Positions 45,743-57,968 of a stretch of 64,000 nt of DNA are shown piece by piece (position 1 is the first letter of the stretch; every line of letters begins with the position of its first letter). The translations under genes and the position numbers were made by a program. The notes under the pieces are model-generated. The model worked only from the letters and a program-made list of their open reading frames with translations, had not been told where the DNA came from and searched no databases. The DNA is from Mycobacterium sp. DL440 (GTDB taxonomy: Bacteria > Actinomycetota > Actinomycetes > Mycobacteriales > Mycobacteriaceae): assembly GCF_011745145.1 (NCBI RefSeq), contig NZ_CP050191.1:1848884-1912883 (forward strand). The letters run 5' to 3'.

Positions 45743-45743
<1 letters not shown>
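44610..45743 (+). CDS. carA: Carbamoyl-phosphate synthase small (glutaminase) subunit
   Basis: The 377-residue subunit releases ammonia from glutamine for CarB. The N-terminal CPSase_sm domain (about 8-140) includes [19 protein letters not shown] (in part). The class I glutaminase domain shows LSNGPGDP and the nucleophile Cys in [14 protein letters not shown]. The His/Glu pair is in [12 protein letters not shown]. The start ATG overlaps the preceding stop, and the TAA stop shares one base with the carB ATG, so CarA and CarB are coupled. Confidence 0.96.
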
Positions 45744-49096
<3,353 letters not shown>

Positions 49097-49098
49097 CC

Positions 49099-49926
49099 AT
49101 GGACGCTTTCGGGCAACGGCTGGCCGACGCGGTGTCGGAGCGGGGGCCCCTGTGCCCCGGCATCGACCCGCATCCCGAACTGCTGCGGGCATGGGATCTG
49201 TCCACCGACGCCGACGGTCTGGCGGCGTTCAGTGACATCTGCGTGACGGCGTTCGCCGGATTCGCGATGGTCAAGCCGCAGGTGGCGTTCTTCGAGGCCT
49301 ACGGCTCAGCGGGTTTCGCGGTGCTGGAACGCACGATGGCGGCGCTGCGCGAGGCCGGGGTGCTGGTGCTGGCCGACGCCAAGCGGGGGGATATCGGCTC
49401 GACGATGGCCGCCTATGCAACGGCATGGGCCGGTGACTCACCGTTGGCGGCCGACGCGGTGACCGCATCGCCGTATCTGGGTTTCGGGTCGTTGCAGCCA
49501 TTGCTGGACACCGCAGCGGCCCACGGCCGCGGGGTGTTCGTGCTGGCCGCCACCTCCAATCCTGAGGGGCCCAGCGTGCAGCGGGCCATGGCCGGGTCGC
49601 GGACCGTCGCCCAGTCCGTCGTCGACGATGTGGCCAGCGTAAATCGGCTCGCTGCGAATCGGACCGCAGCTCACTTCACTGGATCGGTGGGTGTGGTGGT
49701 CGGGGCGACGGTCACCGACCTGCCGGATCTCAGCGCGCTGGGTGGGCCGGTGTTGGTGCCCGGTGTCGGCGCCCAGGGTGGGCGTGCCGACGCGCTGGGC
49801 GGGTTCGGGGGCGCCCAATTGGTGCTGCCCGCGGTGTCGCGTGAGGTGCTGCGGGCGGGCCCTGTGGTGGCCGATCTGCGTGCGGCGGCCGAACGCCTGC
49901 GCGACGCGGTCGCCTACCTCGCCTGA
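49099..49926 (+). CDS. pyrF: Orotidine 5'-phosphate decarboxylase, type 2
   Basis: The 275-residue enzyme makes UMP, the last step encoded here. The catalytic motif is [14 protein letters not shown] (about 91-104), with [10 protein letters not shown] at the N-terminus. [11 protein letters not shown] and [11 protein letters not shown] form the phosphate-binding end. The length is that of the actinobacterial type 2 group, longer than the E. coli enzyme. It starts 2 bp after the carB stop. PyrD and PyrE are not in the window. Confidence 0.95.
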   Translation: MDAFGQRLADAVSERGPLCPGIDPHPELLRAWDLSTDADGLAAFSDICVTAFAGFAMVKPQVAFFEAYGSAGFAVLERTMAALREAGVLVLADAKRGDIGSTMAAYATAWAGDSPLAADAVTASPYLGFGSLQPLLDTAAAHGRGVFVLAATSNPEGPSVQRAMAGSRTVAQSVVDDVASVNRLAANRTAAHFTGSVGVVVGATVTDLPDLSALGGPVLVPGVGAQGGRADALGGFGGAQLVLPAVSREVLRAGPVVADLRAAAERLRDAVAYLA

Positions 49927-49974
49927 GGGCGTATCCGGCCCATCGTGCGGCCGCAAGTCAAAGTGAAAACGAAA

Positions 49975-50002
49975 AGGGCGATCCGCCGTGGCGGACCGCC
50001 CT
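49975..50002 (+). terminator. Terminator hairpin of the pyr operon
   Basis: AGGGCGATCCGCC and GGCGGACCGCCCT pair through the stem, with one weak pair, about a short GT loop. It begins 48 bp after the pyrF stop and is followed by CTTCG. Confidence 0.75.
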
Positions 50003-50020
50003 CTTCGTGATGTTGGCGCG

Positions 50021-50080
50021 CGGTTTTCCACGCCTTGGTAGTGCTCGTCGCGCTAGCGCGACCTAGGTGTAGAAACCGGT
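50021..50080. repeat. Nested palindromic element related to the one at 14984
   Basis: Outer arms near CGGTTTTCCACGCCTTGG and CTAGGTGTAGAAACCG are imperfect complements. The centre is a perfect 16 bp palindrome, GTCGCGCT/AGCGCGAC (50047-50062). The right arm shares GGTGTAGAAA-Y-CG with the right arm of the element at 14984-15038. Confidence 0.55.
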
Positions 50081-50096
50081 GAGCCGGTCGAGAAGT

Positions 50097-50110
50097 GATT
50101 GAGCGCAATC
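50097..50110 (-). terminator. Short hairpin after the glycine/proline-rich gene
   Basis: GATTG-AGCG-CAATC lies 44 bp beyond the end of the opposite-strand gene. The stem is only 5 bp, so the assignment is weak. Confidence 0.3.
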
Positions 50111-50153
50111 AATTTGGTTCAAGGCGCTGCCAGATACGGTGCGGCGCACCGGG

Positions 50154-50672
50154 TCACAGCGGAATCCAGACTCCGAAGAACCAGAATCCCCATCCGTTGA
50201 AGTCCGGATTGAAGAGGGGGCTCACCCACCTGCCGTTGTAATTGAACGGCTGGTGGTCGAACCTGCCCTGGTCCATCCCGCGCCAGGACAGATCGGGCGG
50301 TGGCGCGCCCCAGTGCCCGCCGCGGTCATCGGGTCCGCCATGGTCGCCTGGCCAGCCAGGTCCGCCAGGTCCTCGGTCACCGGGTCCACCTGGTCCACCG
50401 GGGCCACCGGGGCCGCGGTCACCGGGTCCGCCGGGGCCGCGGTCACCAGGTCCGCCAGGTCCGCCGGGTCCTCGGTCACCGGGTCCGCCAGGTCCACCTG
50501 GGCCGTGGTCGCCCGGCCCTCCTGGTCCACCGGGTCCGCCGGGGCCCTGGCAATTGCCGAAGCCGCACGGCGGTCCGGGTTGGGCAACCGCTACGCCCGC
50601 TCCGGCCGCCAAAGTGGCGGTTCCGAGCGCTATGGCGAGGGCAGAAGCGCAGGTCAAGCGCTTGATGTTCAT
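50154..50672 (-). CDS. Secreted glycine/proline-rich repeat protein
   Basis: The 172-residue protein begins with a Sec signal peptide (MNIKRLTCASALAIALGTAT then AGAGVAVAQ; cleavage likely after about residue 30). Residues 42-115 are collagen-like: repeats of GPG and GDR/GDH units. The Gly-X-Y phase slips at each GPGD, so it is not a continuous triple-helix sequence. The C-terminal 45 residues are aromatic and end GFWFFGVWIPL, a tail type that I recognise from other small mycobacterial exported proteins. A GAAGGGAAG ribosome site precedes the ATG. It occupies the place where M. tuberculosis has PE15/PPE20. Function unknown. Confidence 0.8.
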   Translation of the reverse strand: MNIKRLTCASALAIALGTATLAAGAGVAVAQPGPPCGFGNCQGPGGPGGPGGPGDHGPGGPGGPGDRGPGGPGGPGDRGPGGPGDRGPGGPGGPGGPGDRGPGGPGWPGDHGGPDDRGGHWGAPPPDLSWRGMDQGRFDHQPFNYNGRWVSPLFNPDFNGWGFWFFGVWIPL

Positions 50673-51175
50673 GTCCAGCTTCCCTTCGGGGGTAATGGAT
50701 ACCCGACCTGGGCAAGGCTATTTAGCCAAGCTGTGTAATCGCTATGCGGCAACTGGGCAAGGGTTAGGCACCGTGTGCACGCGTCGTCGTTTGACGTGCG
50801 CGTCACCGGTTCCGACACGCCCGACACGCCGTGACCAGCGAAAACTTTTTTTACCCGCCGGTAATCGCAGGTTCGGGGGCCGTTGCCGCGAGTATCGGGC
50901 GCCTTCGGCATTAGCTGCCGGTTCCTCGAAAACCATTGACTTGCAGGAATATCCGGCCCGGCGGCCTGTCCGCGTCGGTGCTGGGCGGCGGTTTCGGGGG
51001 AAAACCGGGGGTCGCCGGAGTGCACTACACGCTGGGCTTTTAGCGCCGTAACCAGGGGGTGGGGTTAGCGTTTGTCAGCCTGCGTGGGTACGGTCGTCGT
51101 CGCTGGCTGGTTTGCACTCCAGCCGTACAAAACAAGTGATGGCCGAAGAGAAATCGCCAGGAGACGGAGGAAACC
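50673..51175. other. 503 bp divergent intergenic region before mihF
   Basis: No gene is supported here. Visible items are a TGACG-TGCG-CGTCA inverted repeat (50792-50805) and a tandem GACACGCC repeat just after it. There is also a run of seven T within AAAACTTTTTTTACC near 50840-50855 and a GGCTATTTAGCC near-palindrome (50717-50728). The length suggests a long mihF leader or complex control of both divergent genes. Confidence 0.5.
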
Positions 51176-51490
51176 GTGGCCCTTCCCCAGTTGACCGACG
51201 AACAGCGCGCGGCAGCGTTGGAGAAGGCTGCTGCCGCACGTCGAGCGCGAGCCGAGCTCAAGGATCGGCTCAAGCGTGGCGGCACCAACCTCAAGCAGGT
51301 GCTCACCGACGCCGAGACCGATGAGGTCTTGGGCAAGATGAAGGTTTCCGCGCTGCTCGAAGCCCTGCCCAAGGTGGGCAAGGTCAAGGCACAGGAGATC
51401 ATGACCGAGCTGGAGATCGCTCCGACCCGCCGTCTGCGCGGCCTCGGTGATCGTCAGCGCAAGGCCCTCCTGGAGAAGTTCGACCAGTAG
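51176..51490 (+). CDS. mihF: Mycobacterial integration host factor mIHF
   Basis: The 104-residue nucleoid protein binds and bends DNA and supports L5 phage integration in mycobacteria. It has a basic N-terminal helix ([19 protein letters not shown]) and a helix-two-turn-helix region. In that region, [20 protein letters not shown] is followed by [20 protein letters not shown]. The GTG at 51176 follows a strong GGAGG. This short form agrees with the protein studied in M. smegmatis rather than the longer reading annotated in M. tuberculosis. gmk begins 11 bp downstream. Confidence 0.95.
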   Translation: MALPQLTDEQRAAALEKAAAARRARAELKDRLKRGGTNLKQVLTDAETDEVLGKMKVSALLEALPKVGKVKAQEIMTELEIAPTRRLRGLGDRQRKALLEKFDQ

Positions 51491-51501
51491 AGGTTCCCGC
51501 A

Positions 51502-52095
51502 TTGAGCGCTGGTAGGGGGGTCGGACAACACACAGCGACGGCTCCGGTCGTCGTGTTGTCCGGCCCCTCCGCCGTCGGGAAGTCCACCGTGGTCCGTTGT
51601 CTGCGGGAGCGGCTTCCCGACCTGTATTTCTCCGTCTCGGTCACGACCAGGGCACCGCGGCCGGGCGAAGTCGACGGAGTCGACTACACATTCGTGTCCA
51701 AAGAACGCTTCCAGCAGCTGATCGATGACGGTGAGCTGCTCGAATGGGCCGACATCCACAGCGGATTGCACCGCTCCGGGACGCCGGCCCAGCCGGTTCG
51801 GGACGCCACCCGGGCCGGGCGCCCGGTGCTGATCGAGGTCGATCTGGCCGGGGCGCACGCCGTCAAGCAGGCCATGCCGGAAGTGGTATCGGTGTTCCTG
51901 GCACCGCCGAGTTGGGACGAACTGGTCAACCGGCTGTCCGGCCGGGGGACCGAGACGCCCGAGGTCATGGCCAGGCGCTTGGAGACCGCGCGGGCCGAAA
52001 TGGCTGCCAAATCTGACTTTGACCAGGTCGTGGTGAACCGCCAGTTGGATTCTGCATGCGCTGAATTGGTATCCTTGCTGGTGGACAGTCGGTGA
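51502..52095 (+). CDS. gmk: Guanylate kinase
   Basis: The 197-residue enzyme phosphorylates GMP to GDP. The P-loop is [12 protein letters not shown] (about 19-30). The GMP-binding region is [21 protein letters not shown] (in part) and the lid/late motif is [16 protein letters not shown]. The usual Tyr-Gly-Thr after the GMP site is His-Arg-Ser-Gly-Thr here, which I recall as the mycobacterial form. The only reasonable start is a TTG at 51502 preceded by GAGG. It lies in the mihF-gmk-rpoZ-coaBC-metK run. Confidence 0.93.
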   Translation: MSAGRGVGQHTATAPVVVLSGPSAVGKSTVVRCLRERLPDLYFSVSVTTRAPRPGEVDGVDYTFVSKERFQQLIDDGELLEWADIHSGLHRSGTPAQPVRDATRAGRPVLIEVDLAGAHAVKQAMPEVVSVFLAPPSWDELVNRLSGRGTETPEVMARRLETARAEMAAKSDFDQVVVNRQLDSACAELVSLLVDSR

Positions 52096-52189
52096 CTCAT
52101 CGTGGCGGGGCCGACGCGATCGGATCCGCACGCCACCAGCACGCTGTTCGCAACATGCATTTTCGCCATAACCGCCAGGAGACTTTTTA

Positions 52190-52510
52190 GTGAGCACCCC
52201 GCACGCCGATGCGCAGCTGGCCGCTGCGGACGACATCGATTCGTCTGCTGCCAGCGCCTACGACACGCCGCTGGGCATCACCAACCCGCCCATCGACGAG
52301 TTGTTGGACCGCGCATCGAGCAAGTACGCGCTGGTGATCTACGCCGCCAAGCGCGCGCGTCAGATCAACGATTACTACAACCAGCTGGGCGACGGCATTC
52401 TTGAGTACGTCGGCCCCCTGGTCGAGCCCGGTCTGCAGGAGAAGCCGCTGTCCATCGCGATGCGGGAGATCCACGAGGACCTGCTCGAGCACACCGAGGG
52501 CGGCGAGTAG
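52190..52510 (+). CDS. rpoZ: RNA polymerase omega subunit
   Basis: The 106-residue protein has the omega core [20 protein letters not shown] then [18 protein letters not shown]. An N-terminal extension of about 25 residues and a C-terminal segment [20 protein letters not shown] are typical of actinobacterial omega. Omega stabilises the beta' subunit of RNA polymerase. AGGAG precedes the GTG. It follows gmk by 94 bp and precedes coaBC by 19 bp, the standard order. Confidence 0.96.
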   Translation: MSTPHADAQLAAADDIDSSAASAYDTPLGITNPPIDELLDRASSKYALVIYAAKRARQINDYYNQLGDGILEYVGPLVEPGLQEKPLSIAMREIHEDLLEHTEGGE

Positions 52511-52529
52511 CCAGGCCAGGGCCGGGCAC

Positions 52530-53786
52530 GTGAGCGCGCGTAAGCGAGTCGTCGTCGGTGTGGCCGGCGGCATTGCCGCCTACAAGGCGTGCACCCTGGT
52601 CCGTCAACTCACCGAGGCCGGCCACTCGGTGCGCGTGCTGCCCACCGAGTCGGCTCTCCGCTTCGTCGGGGCCGCCACGTTCGAAGCCCTCTCGGGCAAT
52701 CCGGTGCACACCGGCGTCTTTACCGACGTCCACGAGGTACCGCACGTCCGTATCGGCCAGGAGGCCGATCTCGTCGTCGTCGCACCCGCCACCGCCGATC
52801 TGTTGGCGCGAGCCGTGGCCGGCCGCGCCGACGACCTGCTGACCGCCACGCTTCTCACGGCACGATGTCCGGTGCTGTTCGCCCCGGCCATGCACACCGA
52901 GATGTGGTTCCACCCGGCCACCGTCGACAACGTCGCCACGCTGCGCCGTCGGGGTGCAGTGGTGCTGGAACCCGCGTCGGGACGGCTCACCGGAGCTGAC
53001 AGCGGCGCGGGGCGGCTACCTGAGGCCGAAGAGATCGCAACTTTCGCGCAGCTGTTGCTGGAGCGGGGCTTGGAATCCCCGGCCCTTCCGTACGACCTGG
53101 CCGGGGTCAAGGCCCTGGTGACTGCCGGCGGTACACGTGAGCCCATCGATCCGGTGCGCTTCATCGGCAACCGCAGCTCCGGCAAGCAGGGATACGCGGT
53201 GGCCCGCGTCCTGGCCCAGCGGGGCGCCGACGTGACCCTTGTCGCCGGCAACACCGCCGGTCTGGTCGACCCGGCCGGCGTCGACGTCGTGCATATCGGT
53301 TCAGCCGCGCAGTTGCGTGATGCGGTATCCAAGTACGCCCCGGAGGCCAACGTCCTGGTGATGGCCGCGGCTGTCGCGGACTTCCGGCCTGCGCAGGTGG
53401 CAACCAGCAAGATCAAGAAGGGCAGCGCCTCCGAGCCCAATTCCATCGACCTCGTCCGTAACGACGATGTGCTCGCCGGAGCGGTGCGCTCCCGGACCGA
53501 GGGGCAGTTGCCCAACATGCGGGCCATCGTCGGCTTCGCCGCCGAGACCGGCGATGCCAATGGCGACGTGCTGTTCCACGCCAGGGCCAAACTCCGGCGC
53601 AAGGGATGTGACCTGCTGGTGGTGAACGCGGTGGGGGAGAACCGTGCGTTCGAGGTGGACAGCAACGACGGTTGGTTACTGAGCGCCGACGGCGCCGAGA
53701 CCGCATTGGAACACGGTTCGAAGACTCTGATGGCCACCCGTATCGTGGACGCAATCGGGGCGTTCCTGGGCACGCACGACGGGTGA
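52530..53786 (+). CDS. coaBC: Bifunctional CoaBC (phosphopantothenoylcysteine synthase/decarboxylase)
   Basis: The 418-residue enzyme has an N-terminal FMN-dependent CoaC domain (about 1-185). This shows VAGGIAAYKACTLVRQL, VVVAPATADLLAR and the substrate-clamp stretch APAMHTEMWFHP. The C-terminal CoaB domain (about 190-418) has LVTAGGTREPIDPVRFIGNRS, AAAVADFRP, the Lys motif SKIKKGS and VRNDDVLA. It makes 4'-phosphopantetheine for coenzyme A from phosphopantothenate, CTP and cysteine. GTG 52530 begins the conserved SARKRVVVGV. Confidence 0.96.
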   Translation: MSARKRVVVGVAGGIAAYKACTLVRQLTEAGHSVRVLPTESALRFVGAATFEALSGNPVHTGVFTDVHEVPHVRIGQEADLVVVAPATADLLARAVAGRADDLLTATLLTARCPVLFAPAMHTEMWFHPATVDNVATLRRRGAVVLEPASGRLTGADSGAGRLPEAEEIATFAQLLLERGLESPALPYDLAGVKALVTAGGTREPIDPVRFIGNRSSGKQGYAVARVLAQRGADVTLVAGNTAGLVDPAGVDVVHIGSAAQLRDAVSKYAPEANVLVMAAAVADFRPAQVATSKIKKGSASEPNSIDLVRNDDVLAGAVRSRTEGQLPNMRAIVGFAAETGDANGDVLFHARAKLRRKGCDLLVVNAVGENRAFEVDSNDGWLLSADGAETALEHGSKTLMATRIVDAIGAFLGTHDG

Positions 53787-53929
53787 CGCGACGTACGCAT
53801 CAATGTGCGGATAAGGGTTGCGCATCGGCGTCCCACGCGCTTGGGTGCAACAGGACATAGATATCATTCGTCTAACTAAGTAGTTTTGAGACTGAAACCT
53901 TTTCAGATCGGCAAGGAAGGAAGCAGACC

Positions 53930-55129
53930 GTGAGCCAAGGTCGCCTGTTTACCAGTGAGTCGGTAACCGAAGGACACCCCGACAAGATCTGTGATGCGAT
54001 CAGCGACTCGGTGCTCGACGCGCTGCTGGAGCAGGATCCCAAGTCGCGGGTCGCGGTGGAGACGCTGGTCACCACCGGCCAGGTGCACGTCGCCGGCGAG
54101 GTCACCACCTCCGCCTACGCCGACATCCCGAAGATCGTGCGTGACCGCATCCTGGAGATCGGCTACGACTCGTCGACCAAGGGATTCGACGGCGCCTCGT
54201 GCGGTGTGAACATCGCCATCGGCGCGCAGTCGCCCGATATCGCCCAAGGCGTCGACACCGCGCATGAGGCCCGCGTCGAAGGCGCCGGTGATCCGCTGGA
54301 TGCCCAGGGCGCCGGTGATCAGGGCCTGATGTTCGGCTACGCCATCGGTGACACACCGGAACTGATGCCGCTGCCGATCGCGCTGGCGCACCGGTTGGCG
54401 CGGCGCCTCACCGAGGTCCGCAAAAACGGTGTCGTCGACTACCTGCGCCCGGACGGCAAGACGCAGGTCACCATCGCCTACGACGGCCGGACGCCGGTGC
54501 GGCTCGACACCGTGGTTCTCTCCACCCAGCACGCCGACGGGATCGACCTGGACGGCACCCTGACCCCGGACATCCGGGAGAAGGTCGTCAACACCGTGCT
54601 GGCCGATCTCAACCACGAGACCCTGGACACCTCCGATTTCCGTCTGCTGGTCAACCCGACCGGCAAGTTCGTGCTCGGTGGCCCGATGGGTGACGCCGGT
54701 CTGACCGGCCGCAAGATCATTGTCGACACCTACGGCGGCTGGGCCCGCCACGGCGGCGGTGCCTTCTCCGGCAAGGATCCGTCAAAGGTGGACCGTTCCG
54801 CCGCGTACGCGATGCGCTGGGTGGCCAAGAACGTCGTCGCCGCCGGTCTGGCCGAGCGCGTCGAGGTTCAGGTCGCCTACGCGATCGGCAAGGCGGCCCC
54901 GGTCGGCCTGTTCGTGGAGACCTTCGGCACCGAGACCGTCGATCCGGCCCGCATCGAGAAGGCCATCAGCAGCGTGTTCGATCTGCGCCCCGGCGCGATC
55001 ATTCGCGACCTGGACCTGCTGCGGCCGATCTACGCCCAGACGGCGGCCTACGGCCACTTCGGGCGCACCGACATCGAGCTGCCCTGGGAGCAGCTCAACA
55101 AGGTCGAGGACCTGAAGGCCTCGGTCTAG
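53930..55129 (+). CDS. metK: S-adenosylmethionine synthase
   Basis: The 399-residue enzyme makes SAM from methionine and ATP. Motifs are [16 protein letters not shown] near the N-terminus, [12 protein letters not shown] (about 125-136), and the glycine loop [19 protein letters not shown]. The GTG follows AAGGAAGG. The 143 bp upstream of it contain an AT-rich stretch (ATAGATATCATTCG) that may be promoter, but no SAM riboswitch was recognised. It ends the conserved run. Confidence 0.97.
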   Translation: MSQGRLFTSESVTEGHPDKICDAISDSVLDALLEQDPKSRVAVETLVTTGQVHVAGEVTTSAYADIPKIVRDRILEIGYDSSTKGFDGASCGVNIAIGAQSPDIAQGVDTAHEARVEGAGDPLDAQGAGDQGLMFGYAIGDTPELMPLPIALAHRLARRLTEVRKNGVVDYLRPDGKTQVTIAYDGRTPVRLDTVVLSTQHADGIDLDGTLTPDIREKVVNTVLADLNHETLDTSDFRLLVNPTGKFVLGGPMGDAGLTGRKIIVDTYGGWARHGGGAFSGKDPSKVDRSAAYAMRWVAKNVVAAGLAERVEVQVAYAIGKAAPVGLFVETFGTETVDPARIEKAISSVFDLRPGAIIRDLDLLRPIYAQTAAYGHFGRTDIELPWEQLNKVEDLKASV

Positions 55130-55150
55130 CTTTTTCTGCCGAGCAGACGC

Positions 55151-55186
55151 AAAACCCCCCATTTCCACGCGAAATTGGGGGGTTTT
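55151..55186. terminator. Bidirectional terminator between metK and the monooxygenase
   Basis: AAAACCCCCCATTTC and GAAATTGGGGGGTTTT pair with one bulged base around a CACGC-type loop. T-rich ends on both strands fit intrinsic termination of both convergent genes. Confidence 0.85.
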
Positions 55187-55224
55187 CGCTGGGGGCCCCT
55201 CCCGCTTGCGGGGGACTGCTCGCG

Positions 55225-56697
55225 CTATGAGGTGAACGCGTAGTCGTCGAGATCGAAGCTGCGGCTGCGCCAGTACGCCTCGACGGTGGTGGCGGGCCGC
55301 AGCGGCACGTCGCCGTTGCGGTCGAAGTAGTAGCTGTTGGCCTGTGAGCAGCTGTCCTGCCAGAAGATCTGGCGGTGACGCTTGCGCATCATCTCGGCGA
55401 AGTACCGGTCGTTGGCCTCCTGCCGCACTTCGACGCGACGGGCGGCCCGGCGGTCGGCCTGTGCGATACAGCGCACCAGATGGCGGGTTTGCGCCTCGAT
55501 CAACGCGAAGTACGACGATCCGACGTAGCCGTACGGGCCCATGACGGAGAAGAAGTTCGCGAAGCCGGGAACGCTCACCCCTTCGTAGGCCTGCATCCGG
55601 TGCTGCGTCCAGAAATCGCTCAGCGACTGCCCGCCCGATCCCACGATCTCGAAAGGCAGCGCGTCCACATCCATCACTTTGAAGCCGGTGGCCAAGATGA
55701 GCACGTCGACGTCGTGGCTTTCCCCGTCGGTGGTGGCGACCCCGGAGCCGGTGATCTTGTCGATCGGTTCGGTGACCAACCGCACGTTGTCGCGGTTGAA
55801 GGTGGCCAGATAGGTGTTGTGGAAGCCGGGTCGTTTACATCCCACCGCGTACCGCGGTGTGAGCTTGTCGCGCACCTCGGGATCCCGCACCTGTTGGCGT
55901 AGATAGGCCCGCCCGGCCGCGCCCGCCCGCTTGGCGAACGGGTTGATCGTGAAGTACTGCGCCGCCAGCGGGAAGGTGAACTCCACGTACGCCTGGCTGA
56001 TCAGCCGGTGCAGGGTCCGGCCGCCGGGCAGCCGCATCACCCTGCGGGCGATCGGTGGGATCTGCACGTCGACCTTAGGGAAGCACCAGATGGGTGTGCG
56101 CTGAAAAACGGTGAGCTGCTGGACCTTCGGTGCGATTTCGGGAATGACCTGAACCGCCGAGGCGCCGGTGCCGATGATCGCGACCCGCTTGCCCGTCAGG
56201 TCCTGGGTGTGATCCCACCGGGCGGTGTGCACGGTGGTCCCGGCGAAGGAGTCGACGCCGTCGATGTCCGGCAGTTTCGGGATGGTCAGCACCCCGCTGG
56301 CGTTGACCAGAAATCGTGCGGTGAGCGTGTCGCCGCAATCCAGTTCGAGCCGCCACAGGTTCTCGTCGTCGTCGAAGACCGCGCGGGAGACGGTCGAGTT
56401 GAACCGGATCCGGGGCCGCAGGCCGTACTTGTCGACGCAGTTGTCGGCGTAGGCGCGCAACTCTTTTCCGGGCGCGTAGGTGCGCGACCAGTCCCGCGAC
56501 TGCTCGAAGGAGAACTGATAGGAGAACGACGGGATGTCCACGGCCACGCCGGGATAGGTGTTCCAGAACCAGGTGCCGCCGGCCCCGTCACCGGCCTCCA
56601 GGATGAGGTAGTCGGGCAGACCGGCCTTGTCCAGCGCGATGGCCGTGCCGATGCCGGAGAATCCGGCGCCGACGATGAGGGTGTGAAAGTCGGGCAT
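55225..56697 (-). CDS. Flavin-containing (Baeyer-Villiger-type) monooxygenase
   Basis: The 490-residue enzyme has an N-terminal FAD motif VGAGFSGIGTAIAL, a second dinucleotide motif GTGASAVQVIPEI for NADPH, and the ATGF motif. The Baeyer-Villiger fingerprint FxGxxxHxxxW(P/D) appears as FAGTTVHTARWD. It matches Rv1393c in position, after metK. Such enzymes insert oxygen into ketones or oxidise heteroatoms; the substrate is unknown. GAGAGG precedes the ATG. It is divergent from the catalase-like gene. Confidence 0.92.
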   Translation of the reverse strand: MPDFHTLIVGAGFSGIGTAIALDKAGLPDYLILEAGDGAGGTWFWNTYPGVAVDIPSFSYQFSFEQSRDWSRTYAPGKELRAYADNCVDKYGLRPRIRFNSTVSRAVFDDDENLWRLELDCGDTLTARFLVNASGVLTIPKLPDIDGVDSFAGTTVHTARWDHTQDLTGKRVAIIGTGASAVQVIPEIAPKVQQLTVFQRTPIWCFPKVDVQIPPIARRVMRLPGGRTLHRLISQAYVEFTFPLAAQYFTINPFAKRAGAAGRAYLRQQVRDPEVRDKLTPRYAVGCKRPGFHNTYLATFNRDNVRLVTEPIDKITGSGVATTDGESHDVDVLILATGFKVMDVDALPFEIVGSGGQSLSDFWTQHRMQAYEGVSVPGFANFFSVMGPYGYVGSSYFALIEAQTRHLVRCIAQADRRAARRVEVRQEANDRYFAEMMRKRHRQIFWQDSCSQANSYYFDRNGDVPLRPATTVEAYWRSRSFDLDDYAFTS

Positions 56698-56888
56698 CAG
56701 GCCACCTCTCGGCTGCGTCCGATCATGTGGACGCCGTGTGTGGGTCGCAATGTCAACGTAGCCTCCAACTCCACCGAGTGGCCACCACCCAGTGCCTTCT
56801 CACAGACACGCTGACCGAATGAACCGCGCCGAGCCGCGCAGCGTTTCACACTAGGCCGAGGCCTGATGTGGAAAGGAGCACCACCACG

Positions 56889-57968
56889 ATGGAATCCGAT
56901 GATGTTCCGGAGCTGAACCGCAGGAGGACGCTGCTCGGTTTGGCCGCGGTCGGCGGAGTAGTCGCCGTCGGGGTGGGCGGCCTGGCCGAGGCGGCGGCCT
57001 GGCTGCGGCCCGACGCGTTGACGCCGGCCCGGTTCGCCGACCGCTTTGAGCAGATATCCGGCCGTCACGACGGATTCCGTCGCAACCACGCCAAGGGGCT
57101 GGCCGCGACAGGAACGTTCACCAGCACCGGTGCGGGCGCCCAGGTGAGCAGGGCCGCAGTGTTCAGACCCGGCACTGTGCCCGTCGTGGGCCGGTTCTCG
57201 TTGTCCGGCGGGCTGCCCGATCAACCCGACAAACCCGACACCGTCAGGGGACTTGGTCTGATGTTCCGACTCCCCGACGGCGAACAGTGGCGCACCGCGA
57301 TGGTCAATATTCCGGTGTTCCCGGACAGCACGCCGCAGGGTTTCTTTGACCGCATGCTGGCCTCGCGTCCCGTACCAGCGACTGGCAAGCCGGACCCGGA
57401 GGCGATGGCCGCGTTCCTGGCCGGCCATCCGGAAACCGCGGCGGCGATGAAGATCATCAAGCAGAGCCCGCCGAGCGCAGGGTTTACCGACGATACGTAC
57501 CGCGGCCTCAATGCCTTTCGCGCCACCAACGCTCAGGGTGAGACAACGGCGATCCGTTGGGCGGCGGTGCCGCTGGCGTCGGGCAAGCCTGCTGGGCAGA
57601 CACACGGCAACGAGGAGAACGTTCTCTTCGACACGCTCATCGACGCGATCACCGCCGGTCCGGTCAGCTGGAAGTTGATCCTCACTCTGGCCGATCCCAC
57701 CGATCCCACTCACGACGCGACGCTTCCGTGGCCGGAGGACCGCAAGACCATCGACGCCGGCACCATCACCATCGACGCCGTCCAGACCGAGGCCCCCGGC
57801 AATGCCCGCGACATCAACTTCGACCCACTCGTGCTGCCCGACGGCTTGGCGGTATCGGACGATCCGCTGCCGAGCGCGCGATCCGCCGTCTACGCCCGCT
57901 CGTTCAACCGGCGGGCCCGAGAACCGAAGTCGCCCAGCGCAGTCGTCGTTCCCGGGGGTGCGCAATGA
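56889..57968 (+). CDS. Tat-exported catalase-family peroxidase (SrpA-like)
   Basis: The 359-residue heme protein starts with a twin-arginine signal (NRRRTLLGL at about residues 11-19, then a hydrophobic stretch). The distal-His region is RRNHAKGLAATG, VRGLGLMFRLPDG follows, and the predicted proximal Tyr is in SARSAVYARSF near the end. It is shorter than true catalases (about 480 residues) and fits the small catalase-related peroxidase group. A strong AAAGGAG precedes the ATG. Its stop overlaps the cytochrome b561 gene, so the pair probably works together outside the membrane. Confidence 0.88.
   Translation: MESDDVPELNRRRTLLGLAAVGGVVAVGVGGLAEAAAWLRPDALTPARFADRFEQISGRHDGFRRNHAKGLAATGTFTSTGAGAQVSRAAVFRPGTVPVVGRFSLSGGLPDQPDKPDTVRGLGLMFRLPDGEQWRTAMVNIPVFPDSTPQGFFDRMLASRPVPATGKPDPEAMAAFLAGHPETAAAMKIIKQSPPSAGFTDDTYRGLNAFRATNAQGETTAIRWAAVPLASGKPAGQTHGNEENVLFDTLIDAITAGPVSWKLILTLADPTDPTHDATLPWPEDRKTIDAGTITIDAVQTEAPGNARDINFDPLVLPDGLAVSDDPLPSARSAVYARSFNRRAREPKSPSAVVVPGGAQ

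Noticed and set aside
50320..50560. CRISPR array or tandem DNA repeat array
   Set aside because: The repeated units are coding GPG/GDR repeats of variable length without unique spacers.
50242..51051. A plus-strand Pro/Ser-rich frame opposite the glycine-rich protein
   Set aside because: The repeat is just the complement of the GPG/GDR repeat. The minus-strand frame has a signal peptide and a ribosome site; this one has neither.
53787..53929. SAM riboswitch upstream of metK
   Set aside because: No set of paired helices or conserved core of the known SAM riboswitch classes could be seen in the 143 bp.
55187..55224. Additional GC-rich hairpin after the metK terminator
   Set aside because: Short C and G runs can pair, but the neighbouring 55151-55186 terminator explains the region and the pairing is low in specificity.
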